Made by a program: the position numbers and the translations under genes. Of a DNA stretch of 64,000 nt, positions 34,561 to 47,899 are shown piece after piece; position 1 is the stretch's first letter; each line of letters starts with the position of its first letter. Where the stretch lies: contig JANTQA010000047.1 of the NCBI GenBank assembly GCA_027625915.1, positions 4,278,001-4,342,000 of the forward strand. The letters run 5' to 3'. The stretch comes from Anaeramoeba flamelloides. Taxonomy: Eukaryota > Metamonada > Anaeramoebidae. The notes beneath the pieces were generated by a model, which saw only the letters and a program-made list of their open reading frames with translations, had not been told where the DNA came from and ran no database searches.

Positions 34561-36728
34561 TAAATAAGAGTTGCTGATCCCTTAAAAAGGTTTTTAGAAA
34601 ATGTATTTTTTATATAATGAAAAGTATTCAAAAATTAGTAGCAAATCATTAAGAAATATTCTTGAGATAAAAGCAGAATATATACGTACATACCCTGTGT
34701 TTTTAGCTTATATTTTTAGATAATCTAAAGGTACAAAATTATCAAAACCTGGAAGAAGAAAAAGCATAACAAAAAACAACTAATGAAAATCCCTAAAATA
34801 ATATTTTTTTTTTGTTTCAAAAATAAAAACCAAAAGAAAAAAAATTATTAACATCATATTAAATAATTATGACAGTTGTATCAAGTAACTAAAGTTCAAA
34901 ATATCTTTTTAAAATGAAAAAAAAAATAATAATTGAATTTTTATATGCATTTATTACCAATCAAAAACCAATTAATATGTTAGATACAATCAAACTTTAA
35001 AAATCATCAAGGTAAAACAAGGATATTTTTCGAAAAAATTGATTAAATAGTGACACCCAATTTACAATATGAATCGTTTTAAATAATAATTTTCAATACA
35101 ACATTATCAGTCTTCAAATAGAGTTCTGTGTCACTTTTGGAAATCCCAAAGAATTTTTTTTATTTTTTTCGTTTCTCAGATGAATGATGTTTCTCTCTAG
35201 AATGTTACAAAATTCTTACTCTTTCAAATTTTGATAGTTGCAAAATAACACTAAATTCTATTTACCCAAATTGAATTAAATTGATTGGGGACTACAAGAT
35301 TATAATTTTTTTCAAATTTTAAAAAAACTAACCATTGGAAATATAAAGTTAGAAAAATTGATTTTTTTTTGTAATTTGATTTTTTTGGAAATTGGATATT
35401 CTCTTGAATTTTTTTTTTATTAATCGAATTTTTTGACAATAAGAATGCTCTTAATTTTTTTTTTTTTTTTGGATTTGAATTTTTCAACTTAAGTTTTTTG
35501 ACAATAAGAATCCTCTCAAATTTTTTTTATGTTATTTGAATTTTTTCAATGGAAAAAAAAAAAATATACAATATCAATTTTTGGTTACAAGCTTGTCCTT
35601 GAGTATTGAGTAAATTCATTTTAAGAGACTGTAACTTAAAAAAATATTTTTTGTACGTTCCAAGATTTAAAAGGCGGTCTTATAATGTTCTTTTTTTGTA
35701 ATTATTTAGTTCCAAAAAATAATTGTATAGTAGTCTCTGAATGTATCTCCAAAAATACCTTTCAAAATGTAACACGGACAATTAAACTACTTTCGAAAAA
35801 TAAGGGCCCAGTTTTTCAAATTATACTCACTAAACTAATTATATGAGGAACCCTGTAAATAATCATCAATAAACTAGAAGTTGATGGATAATCATCAGAA
35901 GATTAAATACTAACAAGGTGTCTTCTTTAAAAATTTTTATACGTTGAAAAAAATCTATTTCATTTTTTTGTACAAAAATTTGGCTAAAAAAATCATCCAA
36001 AATTTTACAACATCTGGATATTATCGAATTTTTTTTTCGGTTGTAAGAGTAATTTGATTGAGAATTAAATTGAAATTTTTCATCATGTAAAAATATTAAA
36101 TGTAAACCAGTGAAAAAAATTGACATCTGAAACTATTTGATTGAAGAAACTAACAAACAAAAAAAAATCAAATTGTCATCTGATTGTTTGAAAATTTTTT
36201 TTATTTTCTTCCAATTTTTCAGTCAAAAGTTTGGTTAGTAAATTATGAAGTAGAAAATTTTATTTAAATTACATCATTAATCAACTGCCCAACATCATAT
36301 TGAAATCCAATGATTCTAGAACGAGATCTCGAAATTTGGGCCCCTATTTTTTGAATTTAGTTTACTAAAATAAAGATCAACTTGAATAATTCGAAGAACA
36401 AAACAAATATACCACCACCAATCTTTTTTTGATGATTTTTACTTTTGTTTGACCACTTTTAATCAAAGAAAGAGTAAAAATTGTATATCTTTGAAAAAAT
36501 GTTCTCTCAGAGATAACAGATATAACTTTAACTATTAATTTTTTGATAAATAGCTACAATCATCCCAAAACAAAAGATCTACTCTCATGATTTTAACTGA
36601 TTGAAAATTCAAAACAGAATTCATAAATTAAACCAGTTAACTGTTAGAACCGAGACTCAGATTTGGAACATTTTTTTTACTTTACTGAATCTTTTTACCT
36701 ACAAGGACTTAAAATTTAACAAGAAAAA
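34561..36728. other. Intergenic region upstream of CCT2, no gene recognised
   Basis: The open frames 35251-35487 and 35866-36126 (minus) have no domain. Two GGGCCC-containing stretches at about 35803-35840 and 36337-36375 resemble each other in direct orientation. The last 100 bp should hold the CCT2 promoter, but I see no defined motif. Confidence 0.4.
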
Positions 36729-39700
36729 ATGAGTGAAGCTTATCAACCAGCACGAATTTTAAATCAAGGATCTACTCAAGAAAAAGCAGAAGGAGCAAGA
36801 CTTTCAAATTTTGTTGGAGCAATTGCACTTTCAGATCTTATTTCTACAACACTTGGTCCAAAAGGAATGGTTTGTTGATCCCTTTTCTTTCCAAAAATGG
36901 ATTTTTCATTTTGGTTCATTAAAAACACTTTCATTTCGGTTTTTCTCGATAACTCTCATTCCCTTTTTTCCTTCTATCTCAAAAAATGACAAACTTTTTC
37001 TTTATAATTTTTTTAAAAACCCTAATTTTTTTCTTTGCTTTAAATTTCAACTTGCTTATTTTTCTTTTTTTTCAAAAAAAAACAAAAAAACTCAAAAAAA
37101 CACTTCCTTCAATAAAATTTAAACCCCAAACCATTGTCACCACTTTACTCTTAAATACATCCCAAAATTTTTCACTTGATCAAATTAAACTCTCATTATT
37201 TTACAAAAGGATAAAATATTACAATCTCCCTCTAATTTGCTTGACAGTACAATCACAAACGACGGTGCAACAATCTTAAGTTCAATTCAAATCTCTAATC
37301 CAGCTGCAAAAATTCTTATTGGTAGGTTTTTTTTTACCAAATAATTATCCTCGATGAATTTTTCTTTTTTTATTCAACGTGCCCACCGTTTATTCAAAAA
37401 AAACAAAAAATGAACAAAAACTAACCATAAAAAATCAAACCTATTCCTTTTTTTTGTCTTTTCTTCTTCTTCTTTTGTCTTTGTTATTTTTACCAAAAAC
37501 GATGATCAAATAATTTTATGAATTGAATAGAAATTTCAAAAGTCCAAGACGACGAAATTGGTGATGGAACAACATCAGTTGTAGTTTTAGCAGGTGAATT
37601 ATTAAAAGAATCAGAAAAATTAATTCACAAAAGGATCCATCCACAAACAATCATTAAAGGATTCCGATTAGCAAAAGATATTGCACTTAAAAAGTTAAAA
37701 GAAATTGCACAAGATCATTCCGAAAATGAAGATGACCTGAAAAAATACTTGAAAAAAATCGCCATGACGATCTTTTCTACAAAAATCTTGACCCCATACA
37801 AATCAATTTTTGCTGATTTAGCAGTTGATTCTATTTTAAGATTAAAGGTACGTTTGAATTTTTTTTTTTGCTTTTCAGCTTTTTGTACTCTCTTTTTTCA
37901 TTGCCAATAACCACAATTACTGTTGTTTTCTTTACTGACACAGACTTTATCTTTTTTTTTTCAAAACAAATCTTTTTCTCCTTAAAACCCCAAAATCTTT
38001 ATTCCAAGATCTATGACTATTGGCACCTATCAATTCCATATTTTTTATTTTGAAAATTTTCAAAAATAACTGAAAAAATACTACACATATTTTCTAACAC
38101 TAGAGCAAATATGAATGTTGTAAAAAATAGAGTATTTACAATTTTAGAGATAAATAAAAAGTTCCATGAATTTATCCAAATTTTGGTCCTATGTAAAAGA
38201 AAAATATCTGATTATCTTAATAGACTAATATTAAATTTAATCAAAAAATCGTTTGGCAATTATCAATCTTTCAATTTTTATTAAAAAAATCATTTTTCAA
38301 ACAAAGTTTTGGTATTTGCCAAACGATTTTATATTGAAAATCCCTTTGAGCTCATAAATCAAAACGTGAATTTTGTTTACTATTACCAAAATTTGGATAA
38401 ATTCATGGAACTCTTTATTTATCTCTAAAATTGCAAAAACTCTATTTTTTACAACACTCCTTACTTACACTTGTGTAGTGCAGTCCTAAAAAAGTGAGAA
38501 CGAAACATTTTTTCGATTATCACCCAAACTACTTAAAACTGCGAATTAGAAAGTTTGAGTTCCGACTTATAAAACTTTAAGTTCGGATTTTTTTAAAACA
38601 GTTGTAAAGTAGTCTTGATCAATTTTTTGGCTGACTATAAAGCAGAAATTAAAAAAAAAAACAAAATGAAAATTTTCTTTTTGAAAAAGGAATGAGTTTT
38701 CATATTCCAGAAATTGACAAAAAGTTAATAATAATTTTATAAAATGATCCATTATTTTGGAATGAACACAAACATTGATAAAACTTTTAAAATAAAACCA
38801 ATTATCTGAAATAAAATATTTAGTAATTTGGCTTGAAAAAGATAAACATTTACAAATAAAACAACAAATATTTACAAAAACAATACAAACAATTTTCAAA
38901 AATACAAACTAAAAACCCAACACAGTTTATTGAACAAACTGTAAACTAAAATTCAAAATTTCACACATAGTTAAAAACAGTTAAAAGAATCACACTATTA
39001 CAATTTCCTGAAAATTGGAAATAAATTTGATTTATCTACAATATGAAAATCATTTTTTCATCTTTTAGTTTTTGTTTTCATTTTATTTTTTTGAATTACG
39101 TAACTTGTTTTGGTCAATCAAAAAAAAAATTTTTCAACTATTGATATTAGGCTAAAGTTGAGTTGTTCAAAATAGAAGAACTCAAATAAAATTAGTTAAT
39201 GGTTATGTAACCTTTGATCGATCAATATTTCCAATATAATTTAAAAATAAATTTAGCAATGCATTTTTTTGTTTTGCCTTATCACCAAAATTTTTAACAC
39301 TGTTAATTTATTTGTATTGATAATTATTTATTTATTGTTTTTTGAGTATTGTAATTTATAAAAAAGTGTTAACATGTCAATTAGTAAATGGTTCTAATTT
39401 GGTTTTTTTTCAAGAATTGATTAAATAAGATTTTCTTTTCAAAAATTGAATTTTGGTGTTTTAAAAATTTTGAATTGGGGTTTATTTAATTTTTTATAAA
39501 TCTTTTGATATAATGTTTTATCTTGATTAGGTTTTAATCCAAATAGAATAATAATTTCATATATTGAATTTAATTTCTGATTTAATTGATTTTTATTCCC
39601 TTTAATAATTAAGATTAAATCATCCGCAAACATTTGACAATAGACGTGTTAATGGTACGATTTTTAGTAAAAGAAAGTGTGGAATTAGAGCACATAAAAT

Positions 39701-42700
39701 AGGAGATATTGAATCCCCTTGGAATATACCAAGTCTCTTCCCCTTGATAATATTTTAATTAAAAATTTTTCATAATTTCATTTAAAATTAATTTTTTATT
39801 GTTTTTCTAATTATTTTAAAATTAATCCAATCAAAACATTTTAGCTATATCAATCATTACAATATATGTTTTATCATTTTCTCTTTCATTATTTGATTTT
39901 ATTTTATTATAAGTATTTAAGATTTTTAATATTGCAATATGAGTATCATATTTTTTTCTAAAACCATGTGAAATTTATGAATAAATTCCCAACAAGGTTC
40001 AATTATTTTATATAACATTTTTAAAAATAATCTTGGTAGACTTTGGTTAAATAGAAATAAGTCTATAATTTTAAAGGTATTTTCCTCATTGCTTTTTTAT
40101 GGATAAATAAAAATGATCTTTTTTTAATGTATTCGATATTATTCTTATTAGGGTTAATCAACCAATTATTAAATATTTTCTGAATTTTTATTAAGATAAT
40201 TTTTTATAATTCTTATTTTCAATTGGGTTTAAATCTATTGATATTTTCATCATTAATAATATATTTTAAATTTTCAATTTTTTGAAATCCTTTAACTGAT
40301 ATATTTTTTAAAGATTTAATAGTATTTTTTAAATTTTTTTAATAGTGTTTACAATATTTTCAATTGGAAAAAATATATCACTTTTAAACTCTTTTAAATT
40401 TTTTATTCATTTTGAGATTTTCTTATACTAATAAATTGCAATTTATGTTTGGAAATTTTTACTTGATTTTCCATTTTGAAATTTTTATTCTCAGCTTTGA
40501 ATAAAGCATTTTTGAAGTCAAGTGTTAAGAAACTCTATAAAATCAGTTGTTCTTCAAAATATTCTTGTCAGGGAATGTTTGATAAGAATCAGTTCGATAA
40601 TTAATTAAAAAAAGGAAATTGAACTAAAAAATTTATGAAATTTATAAGAATTTATCAGTATAATATAAAATATTTTTACTTGGCTCAATTGAATTTTTTT
40701 TTTAATATTTCCAAAATATTCATCAATCATATTTTTATTATTTAAAATCATTTTCATTTTTTTATACCTTATTAAATTAATTTTTTTCCAAAAATTTTAG
40801 TTTTTAGTAAATTCTAAGTTTATTTCATCAATGAATTTATTCGAAGCTTATTTATTTATTTTTTTTTTGATACGATGAATCAAGTTAGGATTACTTAAAA
40901 TGTTTTTAATTAACAGTGCAATTTTAGGATCACTTTTATTTTCTTTAAAAAATATAACTTTATATTTGATAAATTTTATTTTTAAAATTTTTCATAGAAT
41001 TAGTATTTAACATAATTTTTTTTCGGAAATATAATTAATAAATTCTTATTGATAAATATTATTATTAATAATCTTATATATATATATATATATATATATA
41101 GATATATTAATATTCCAGTCTGCTTTAACTTTAATATTATTGAATATCATTTTGTGGTCTGATAGATTGTTTTTCTATTGATTTTGAAATTTTTATAGTT
41201 TTTTTATTTTTTAAAATTAATTAATATATGGTCAATATTCTTTGTTCTACTATTTGAAGGATTTGGTAAAATTTTAAAATTTTTTCGTTGAATATTTTTT
41301 TTTTATAATCTTAATATCAATAAAATTAAAATCTCCCTAAATAATAGTTTTAAAATTATGATATTGATCAATTATTTTTTGAATAATTTTTATTAATTCA
41401 TTTTTTCGACCCTCTCTTAAGTATAACTTAATAAAAATAATATCTTTTAAATAAATTAATTTTTATATCTTGGTCTGGGTAATGAATTTCTGAAATAAAA
41501 TTCAAATAAATTTTTTTAAATAATATTTATAAACCGCCAAAATTTACTTTATTGAATAAGATTCAAAATAAATCCCTAAATTCCTTTTCAAAAAGTGAAA
41601 AACGAAAAGTTTTATTAACCCAACACTAAACCCGTCTATCGTAGTTGTTAAACTTTTTTATGAAAATTCCCAAATACACTTTTTGAAAATTATTGCAATC
41701 GAAGTTCTTTTATCTCAAAATAATCACAAACTTTTACTAAGATCTTCAATATTAACTAATTTAACAAAAAAAAAAAAAAAAAAAAAGAGAAAATAATCAA
41801 ATAAAACAGTTTTCGAAATTGGGGTATTTTTTTATTTAAATTTAGTAAATATTTGATTTAAAGTTCTTTTAAAAAAATGAGATAACAAAAATTGTTTAAT
41901 AGAGTCATAAAAATATGTAATTGAATATCTAAAATTTAAAAAAACTCAAAAAAAAAAAATTCAATAAAACAATATAAAACTAAAAAAGAAAGTTGTTGAA
42001 AACAAGAAAACCAATAATAAAAGATAAAAATACTTGCATTCTACTATCTAACATAAATCATAAATATATTTTCAAGCTAACTACTAAATTTCTGAAAAAT
42101 TTTTTACATATAAGGGAAATGATCTTCAATTCAATCACGGTAATTCAAAATCAAACAAGAAAAACAGTTCATTCGAAGTTTGTTTAATGCTTTTTTTTAA
42201 AAGATGCTTTTGAAATCCTTTTGGTCATACTTTTTTAAAATGGCTTTACTAAACTGAATTCAAGAAAAGAAAGAAGAAAAAAAATGAAAAATGTTGGATC
42301 GTTATCAAAAAAGTAAAAAAATAAAAAAAAATTATTTCTTTTTTTTTCTGGGTTTTATAAGATTAACTACACCTATTTTATAAAAATTGAAATCAAAAAA
42401 ATAAAAATAAATATAATTTAATCTTCAATGGAATTCAATAAAATGTAGGAAAAAAATTTTTTGTTCACTTTCCATTTATTAATTTTTGAAATTAGTTTTA
42501 CTATAAAGAAAGAGTACTTTTGGTTTCAGAAATAAATTTTTATTATTTTTATTTTTTATTTTTATTTTGAAAGGTTTATTTTAATCAAAATTGAAAAAGA
42601 AATGAAGATTTTTGTTAATGAATCGGATTTTGATAATCAAAATTTTGATTTAAAAGTTCAAATTGAAAAAGAAATGAAAATTTTGCTTTAAAATAAAACA

Positions 42701-45700
42701 TTATAATATGATAAATGTTTCTATTGATTTGAATAGTTTATTTTTAAATTAAAAAATTATTTTCAAATTTCTTTTTTAAATTATTAACTGGTTTCATAAT
42801 TTCAAGATTTCGTCATTAATCGACGAATTTGTGAATTGAAAAAATAATAATAATATTATAATAATTATATTAATAATAAAATTAAAAATAAATAATATTC
42901 CAAAAAATAAATAAAAATATAGGGATCAACAAATCTTGAAAGTATTCAAATTTTAAAAAAAACAGGAGGACTATTAAAAGAAAGTTATATTGAAGAAGGA
43001 TTTGTATTAGATAAAAAACTTGGAGTTGGACAACCAAAAAGAATTGAAAATGCCAAAATTTTAGTCGCAAACACATCTATGGATTATGACAAAATCAAAA
43101 TTTTTGGATCAAGAGTTGTTGTTAATTCTTCAAGTAAATTAGCAGAAATTGAAGAAGAAGAAAAAAAAAAAATGATCAGAAAATGCCAAAAAATTGTTGA
43201 TCATGGAATTAATGTCTTCATTAATAGACAATTAATCTACAATTTACCAGAACAATTTTTTACAGACCATGGTGTAGTGTCAATTGAACATGCAGACTTT
43301 GCTGGTATTGAAAGACTTTCACTCGTAACAGGTGGCGAAATCGTTTCAACTTTTGACCACCCCGAATTGGTTACTCTTGGTACTGCAAAGCTTATTGAAG
43401 AAATTATGATCGGTGAAGACAAACTCATTCGCTTTTCTGGCTGCAAAGAACCTTCAGCCTGTACAATAATCTTACGCGGTTCTTCAAAACAAATCTTAGA
43501 TGAAGCTGAACGTTCGTTACATGATGGTCTTGCTGTATTAAGTCAAATGGTCAAAGTAATCCCTTTTTTTTTTTTTTTTTTAATTTTTTTTTAATATACT
43601 TTAAAACAAAGCCCATTTTCTTCAAATTTACTTAAACAATCAATTTAAAAAGCAAAAAAGTCAACACTTTTCAACACTTTAATCTTTTTATTTATTTATT
43701 TATTTTGGTTTTAGTTTGAATCTCTTTTTTTTTGCTTTTTAGCTTTTATCATAATCATCGTCTCAGATCTAAAATGAAAATTAGATTTTTCTTCAAAAGA
43801 AAATTTATGATTAATAATAATTTTTTTTTCTTTTTTTTCTTTAGATCTCAAATCTCTTGTTTGAATCTAAAAACATAAAAGAATACTTTTGCTCAATGAT
43901 TTTTTGTGATAAGTTACATTTTTTCGATAATATCTTGATATTAAATCAACAAAAACTTTATTATTTAGAAATAATTAACGATGATGTAAACGATAATACA
44001 ATTCGATAATTTTATTTAATATAATTGGATACTAAACCCAATAGTTCTATTTTTCGAAACAGTTGCTTTTAAAACCAAACAAATAACTTTATCAAAAATA
44101 TTTGATGTTTGAATTCCATAACTGTTTGTTTTTTTTTTTTCTTTTATTTTTGGAACAAAAACGAGAAAATTTAATAAAAATTAAAATTCAAAATTTAGTG
44201 TGTAAAGTATTACTTCGATATAAAAATTAAGAAATTGTACAAATTATTTATATATAAACCACTTTCCAAAAATTTGTACAAACTCAAAACCAAAAATAGG
44301 AAAAAAAATATCAATTTTTTATATTTTCGGATTTATTGTAAGAACTAAGTGTTGGACACTTGGTCTGGTAAAGAGAGAATTTTGTAAGTGACTAAATTTG
44401 TGTCTCCCAATTCAAAGAGTATCTAAGGTATTTCCAAAAAAGTGTGGCATTTTTTTTTACATTTCATAAAAAACCATCTTTGTGAATGAAAGTATTCATA
44501 AATTGACGATACCAAATTAAGTTTAATATTAATACCGATTGAATAAATGTCTAAGGTATTTATTTCAAAATATGTTGGATGAAATATTTCCAAAAAATGA
44601 AAAAAAAAAAAAAGCACTTTTTTTGGTGAAAACAACGCACGATCAATTTCAATAAAAAACTGGAAATATGGAAAAGGTATAAATGATTTTTTAAACAATA
44701 AAATGTAGTTATATATTTTTCAATTCTATTAGAAAATTTGTTGGGATTAAAAAAGTTCTGAAAAAGATTTTTTCGATCAAAAAGAAAATAATAAACACCG
44801 ATACTCAAACCTAAAAAATAACGGATAAAATCGAGATCAAAAAATTTAATATTTTTTATATATGTAATATAATACTAAGAAACAAATTGAATTATTCTCA
44901 AGAATAAATAAATGGTAGTTAATGATTTTGGATGTTTAAATACTTTTTTGAAGATTGAATTTAAAAGATATATTTTAAAATAAATTTGCCCCACTTTATT
45001 GGAAATAGCTTAAAATAGACACAATCATTAGAAGAATTTTTAAACTCAATTTAGTTTTCTAAAATATACAAGTCTAAAAAAGAAAATAAAAACAGAGAGA
45101 AAAAAAAAAAGTAAATATTAATTATTTTTTACTTATTCATTTTTTCTTGAGAAATTTGAATCATTTTAATCCATGTGAATTTTTGCATGTGCATGATTAG
45201 GGGATTATTTGGTTTTGAGCTCCTTTTTACTAATGGCGTGTTGAGTCATATTGGTCAAGAATTATTCTATTGTAATTTCATAAATTTCTTTAGTGTTCAT
45301 TTTTCTCATTAATTCATCGGTATCCTGTTTGACAATGATGTTATAATCAAAAATTTTGAGTTTTTTGAGGGTTTTTTTTTATTGTCTTCGTGTTTTCTCA
45401 TATTTTTTTACAGTCCCATATAAAGTGATTTACATCATCAATTTTCTTTTTACAGCATGGGCATATCTTGGAATCTACTCCCTTTTTCCACTTGTATATG
45501 TGTATCTATTTAATCCATTTGAAAAAGATTTTAGTTTGAATAGTGTTACTGATGATTTCCAGTTTGAGGTATGGCTGTTTTTCTTTAAAGTTTTCTTGGA
45601 ATTGATTGATACGGAGGTATTTTTCTTTAGTTTCCAGTTTTTTTCTCCTTGGGGCGAATCAACTTTGTAATTTTTTATAATTTGCAAAACTTAATATTTA

Positions 45701-47899
45701 ATCATGTTAAAGTTACCATGTATTAATTTTTTTACAAACAAGCTTTTTATAAATAAAAGAAAAAAAAAGAAAATTCAAAAATCTATGTTTTCTAAATTTT
45801 GAAATGAGTGAAAAAATAAAAAAATGTATTGCTCAATTTGTTGAATTTCCACTAACAATTATTTATCTATCAGATAGTTAGAGGCCATCAACTAATCTCA
45901 TGATATGTTTTTTTTATTTATTTAACTAAATTCAACTTTAGCCATTAAAAATGTAAAAAAAAAATCATCGGAAAAAAATAGTTGTATCGAATATAGCATA
46001 TTTCGTAATTGGAAAAAAAGAAAATGAAAACAAAACAGAAAATACAATAAATGATAAAAATTGTTTTTAAAATAAAAATTATTTACAAATGAACGACAGG
46101 AGTTGTTTTGTTATTCTTTTCACTATTTTAACTGTGTAAAAAAAATTGAAATTTTAGTTTATAATTTATGTTTATGATAAGAATAAAAGAAAAACAAAAT
46201 CTGGCTATTTATACGAAAAAAATCTAAACTCTGAAATAGATGAAGAGATCGATCAATTTTTATGGGATCGTGTCGTCAAGTGCCTAGCTTTTCCAGAATT
46301 CAAAAGAATAGAGAAAAATCTTCTGATTGTACTCAATTCTTTTAAATTCTGGAAAAAGCTAACGGCGGTTTTTTTTAATTTAAGAAATAAACATAAAATT
46401 TATTTAATTTTCTGTTTATTTCTTAAATTAAAAAAAACCTAACGACGCCCACTCTATGAAAATAATTGAAAATTTTGGATTAAATAATTAATCAAAAAAA
46501 ATAATAATATAATAAAGAATTAAATTTTTGATATTATTCAAAATAAAAATTCATTCTTTATCTTGTTATTGGTTAATGATAAAGAAAATTCTGATTCTTT
46601 ATTGAAATTTATAAAGAAAAATTGGGAAATTAGGAAAGTGAAGTAAAGTAACGTAGAGTTCCGTAGAGTTCTGTCAAGTGTCGTAGAGTGTCTAGGCTTT
46701 TCCAAAATTCACAAGAATAAAGAAAAATCTTCTGATTGTACTCAATTCTATTAAATTTTGCAAAAAGCCAACGGCGTTTTTTTTTAATTTGAGAAATAAA
46801 AAGAAATTTTCAGAGATTTTCTTTTAATTTCTAAAATTTTCGAAAACCTACCGAAAAGTGTTGCCAAGTGACGCCAAGTGCCTTAAAGTACCTAGGTTTT
46901 TTTTTAATTTAAAAGAATATAGTAAAATCTCAAATTTTTCTCAATTCCTTTAAATTCTGGAAAGCCTAACGGCGGTTTTCTTTACATTTTCTATTTTATT
47001 TGTTAAGTGTTCTAGGTTTTTTTTGCTTTTTGAAAAAAACAGAAAATTTTAATAAATTTTCGGTTTATTTCAAAAAGTAAAAAAAATCTAATGAAAATCT
47101 ATTGATTTTCTAAATAAATAGAAAACTCAAAAAAACCTAACGAAAATCGATAGATATCCAGAACAAAACAGAAAACCTCAAGAAAAGAGTAAAGGTGATT
47201 TTTTTTTAATTTAAGAAATAAACCGAAAATTTCACGAAATTTTCTTTTTATTTCTTTAATTAAAAAAAACCTAATGTCAAACAAGAGTAATTAAACACTC
47301 CTCCTTCATAGTAAATAAACAAGAAAAAAAAAAAAAATAAAAAGATTTTTTTTTTTTGATGGTGTTTTGAAGGCCTAAGAAAAAAAAAAACCTTGATCAA
47401 TTATGCTTTCATAAAATAAATAAATTATTATGAACCAAAATTAATTTTATAATTTTATTATTATTTTATTTTTGTATTAATTTATTTATTATTTCTCAAT
47501 TTTTTTTAGAATCCAAAAACCGTTTTAGGTGCTGGTTGTACAGAAATCATCATGGCACAAGCAATTGAAGAAGCGGCTAAAGAAACAAGTGGAAAAATCC
47601 AAATAGCAATGGAAGCTTTTGCACGAGCTCTTACACGAATTCCTACTATCATTGCAAATAATGCAGGTTATGATGCAGAACAATTAGTTTCAGAATTAAA
47701 AACTAGTCATTATAAAGGAAATAATACTTTTGGTCTCGATGTAACGAATGGAAAAGTTTGTGATGTACAAGAACTCGGAATTATTGAAAGTTTTCTTGTC
47801 AAGAAGGGTATGCTCCTGAAAGCTAGTGAAGCAACAGAAATGATTTTGAGAGTGGATCATATCATGTACTCTGCCCCGAGACAAAGAGGAATGAACTAA
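36729..47899 (+). CDS. CCT2: T-complex protein 1 subunit beta (CCT2); five exons
   Basis: Exons 36729-36869, 37210-37321, 37531-37847, 42923-43555 and 47510-47899 join in frame to 530 residues (human CCT2 has 535). Exon 1 encodes [20 protein letters not shown] and TTLGPKGM; exon 2 NDGATILSS and NPAAKILI; exon 3 [20 protein letters not shown] (ATP-binding GDGTT at 95-99) and HPQTIIKGF. Exon 4 gives [47 protein letters not shown] and [14 protein letters not shown]; exon 5 gives [34 protein letters not shown] and [18 protein letters not shown]. All introns have GT/AG ends. The protein is one of eight subunits of the cytosolic CCT/TRiC ring that folds actin and tubulin. It looks intact. Oddities: the loop between KGM and TND reads [14 protein letters not shown] rather than the usual SSGRDA-type sequence, and introns 3 and 4 are very large. 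Confidence 0.96.
36870..37209 (+). other. CCT2 intron 1 (340 bp)
   Basis: Donor GTTTGT, acceptor AAAAG before GATAAAATATTACAATC. No repeat was recognised. It contains several runs of T and A. Confidence 0.85.
37322..37530 (+). other. CCT2 intron 2 (209 bp)
   Basis: Donor GTAGGT, acceptor AATAG. It splits a Glu codon (G|AA). Confidence 0.9.
38098..38480. mobile_element. TIR element with CACTA...TAGTG ends and about 70-bp arms
   Basis: The arms include TGTTGTAAAAAATAGAGT and, inverted, ACTCTATTTTTTACAACA, then ATCCAAATTTTGG / CCAAAATTTGGAT further in. The outermost bases read CACTA and TAGTG, as in CACTA/EnSpm elements, but I see no clear 3-bp target duplication (TAA versus CAG), so the superfamily is uncertain. 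The interior of about 200 bp is non-coding. Arm identity of about 90 percent suggests a fairly recent insertion into CCT2 intron 3. Confidence 0.75.
39420..41560 (-). mobile_element. Decayed LINE in CCT2 intron 3
   Basis: On the minus strand the endonuclease remnant near 41440-41330 reads [20 protein letters not shown] and GDFNF. The RT region at 39720-39560 includes a degraded QGDSISP-type motif B and [20 protein letters not shown] (motif C), then NPNQDKT. It resembles the LINE at 22.4-28.9 kb in layout and motifs but carries many more disruptions. Limits are approximate and no target duplication was found. Confidence 0.7.
44423..45012. mobile_element. TIR element of about 590 bp, copy 2
   Basis: It is collinear with 29128-29718: left end CTAAGGTATTTCCAAAAAAG, right end CCCCACTTTATTGGAAATAG. 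Both copies share the interior words ACCAAATTAA, GGTATTTATTTCAAAATA and TATATTTTAAAATAAATTTG. It has no coding content; the minus-strand open frames within it have no motif. Confidence 0.75.
45100..45690 (-). mobile_element. 5'-truncated LINE fragment (3' end of ORF2)
   Basis: The minus strand reads [10 protein letters not shown], then a knuckle CPCC followed by [12 protein letters not shown] near 45420-45470, and an acidic/basic tail ([20 protein letters not shown]). This corresponds to the C-terminus of the ORF2 at 22.45-22.77 kb. Only the last 0.6 kb is present, as is usual for incomplete reverse transcription. Confidence 0.65.
46268..47285. repeat. Modular hairpin array, locus 3 (in CCT2 intron 4)
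   Basis: The first module is 46268-46455: GTGTCGTCAAGTGCCTAG, a hairpin with arms CTTTTCCAGAATTCAAAAGA and its inverted copy, then CTAACGGCGG and a second hairpin TTTAATTTAAGAAATAAACA with its inverted copy. The second module begins about 46655 with repeated TCGTAGAGTGTC and GTTCCGTAGAGTTCTGTCAA words, then further hairpins ending about 47285. Words and hairpins recur at 7.76 and 51.65 kb. Confidence 0.75.

Larger units (their letters stand above)
37848..42922 (+). other. CCT2 intron 3 (5,075 bp), transposon-laden
   Basis: Donor GTACGT, acceptor AATATAG. It contains a 383-bp TIR element (38098-38480) and a badly decayed LINE on the opposite strand (about 39420-41560). Outside these it is AT-rich with a (TA)n run at 41078-41100 and no coding sequence that I can see. 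Confidence 0.9.
43556..47509 (+). other. CCT2 intron 4 (3,954 bp), transposon-laden
   Basis: Donor GTAATC, acceptor TTTTTTTAG. It contains a 590-bp TIR element (44423-45012), a LINE 3' fragment (about 45100-45690) and a hairpin array (46268-47285). Confidence 0.9.

Noticed and set aside
35803-36375. Possible TIR element bounded by GGGCCC words
   Set aside because: The two ends resemble each other better in direct than in inverted orientation and no target duplication is visible.
44560-44808. Minus-strand open frame inside a TIR element
   Set aside because: The frame is not kept in the other two copies and has no motif.
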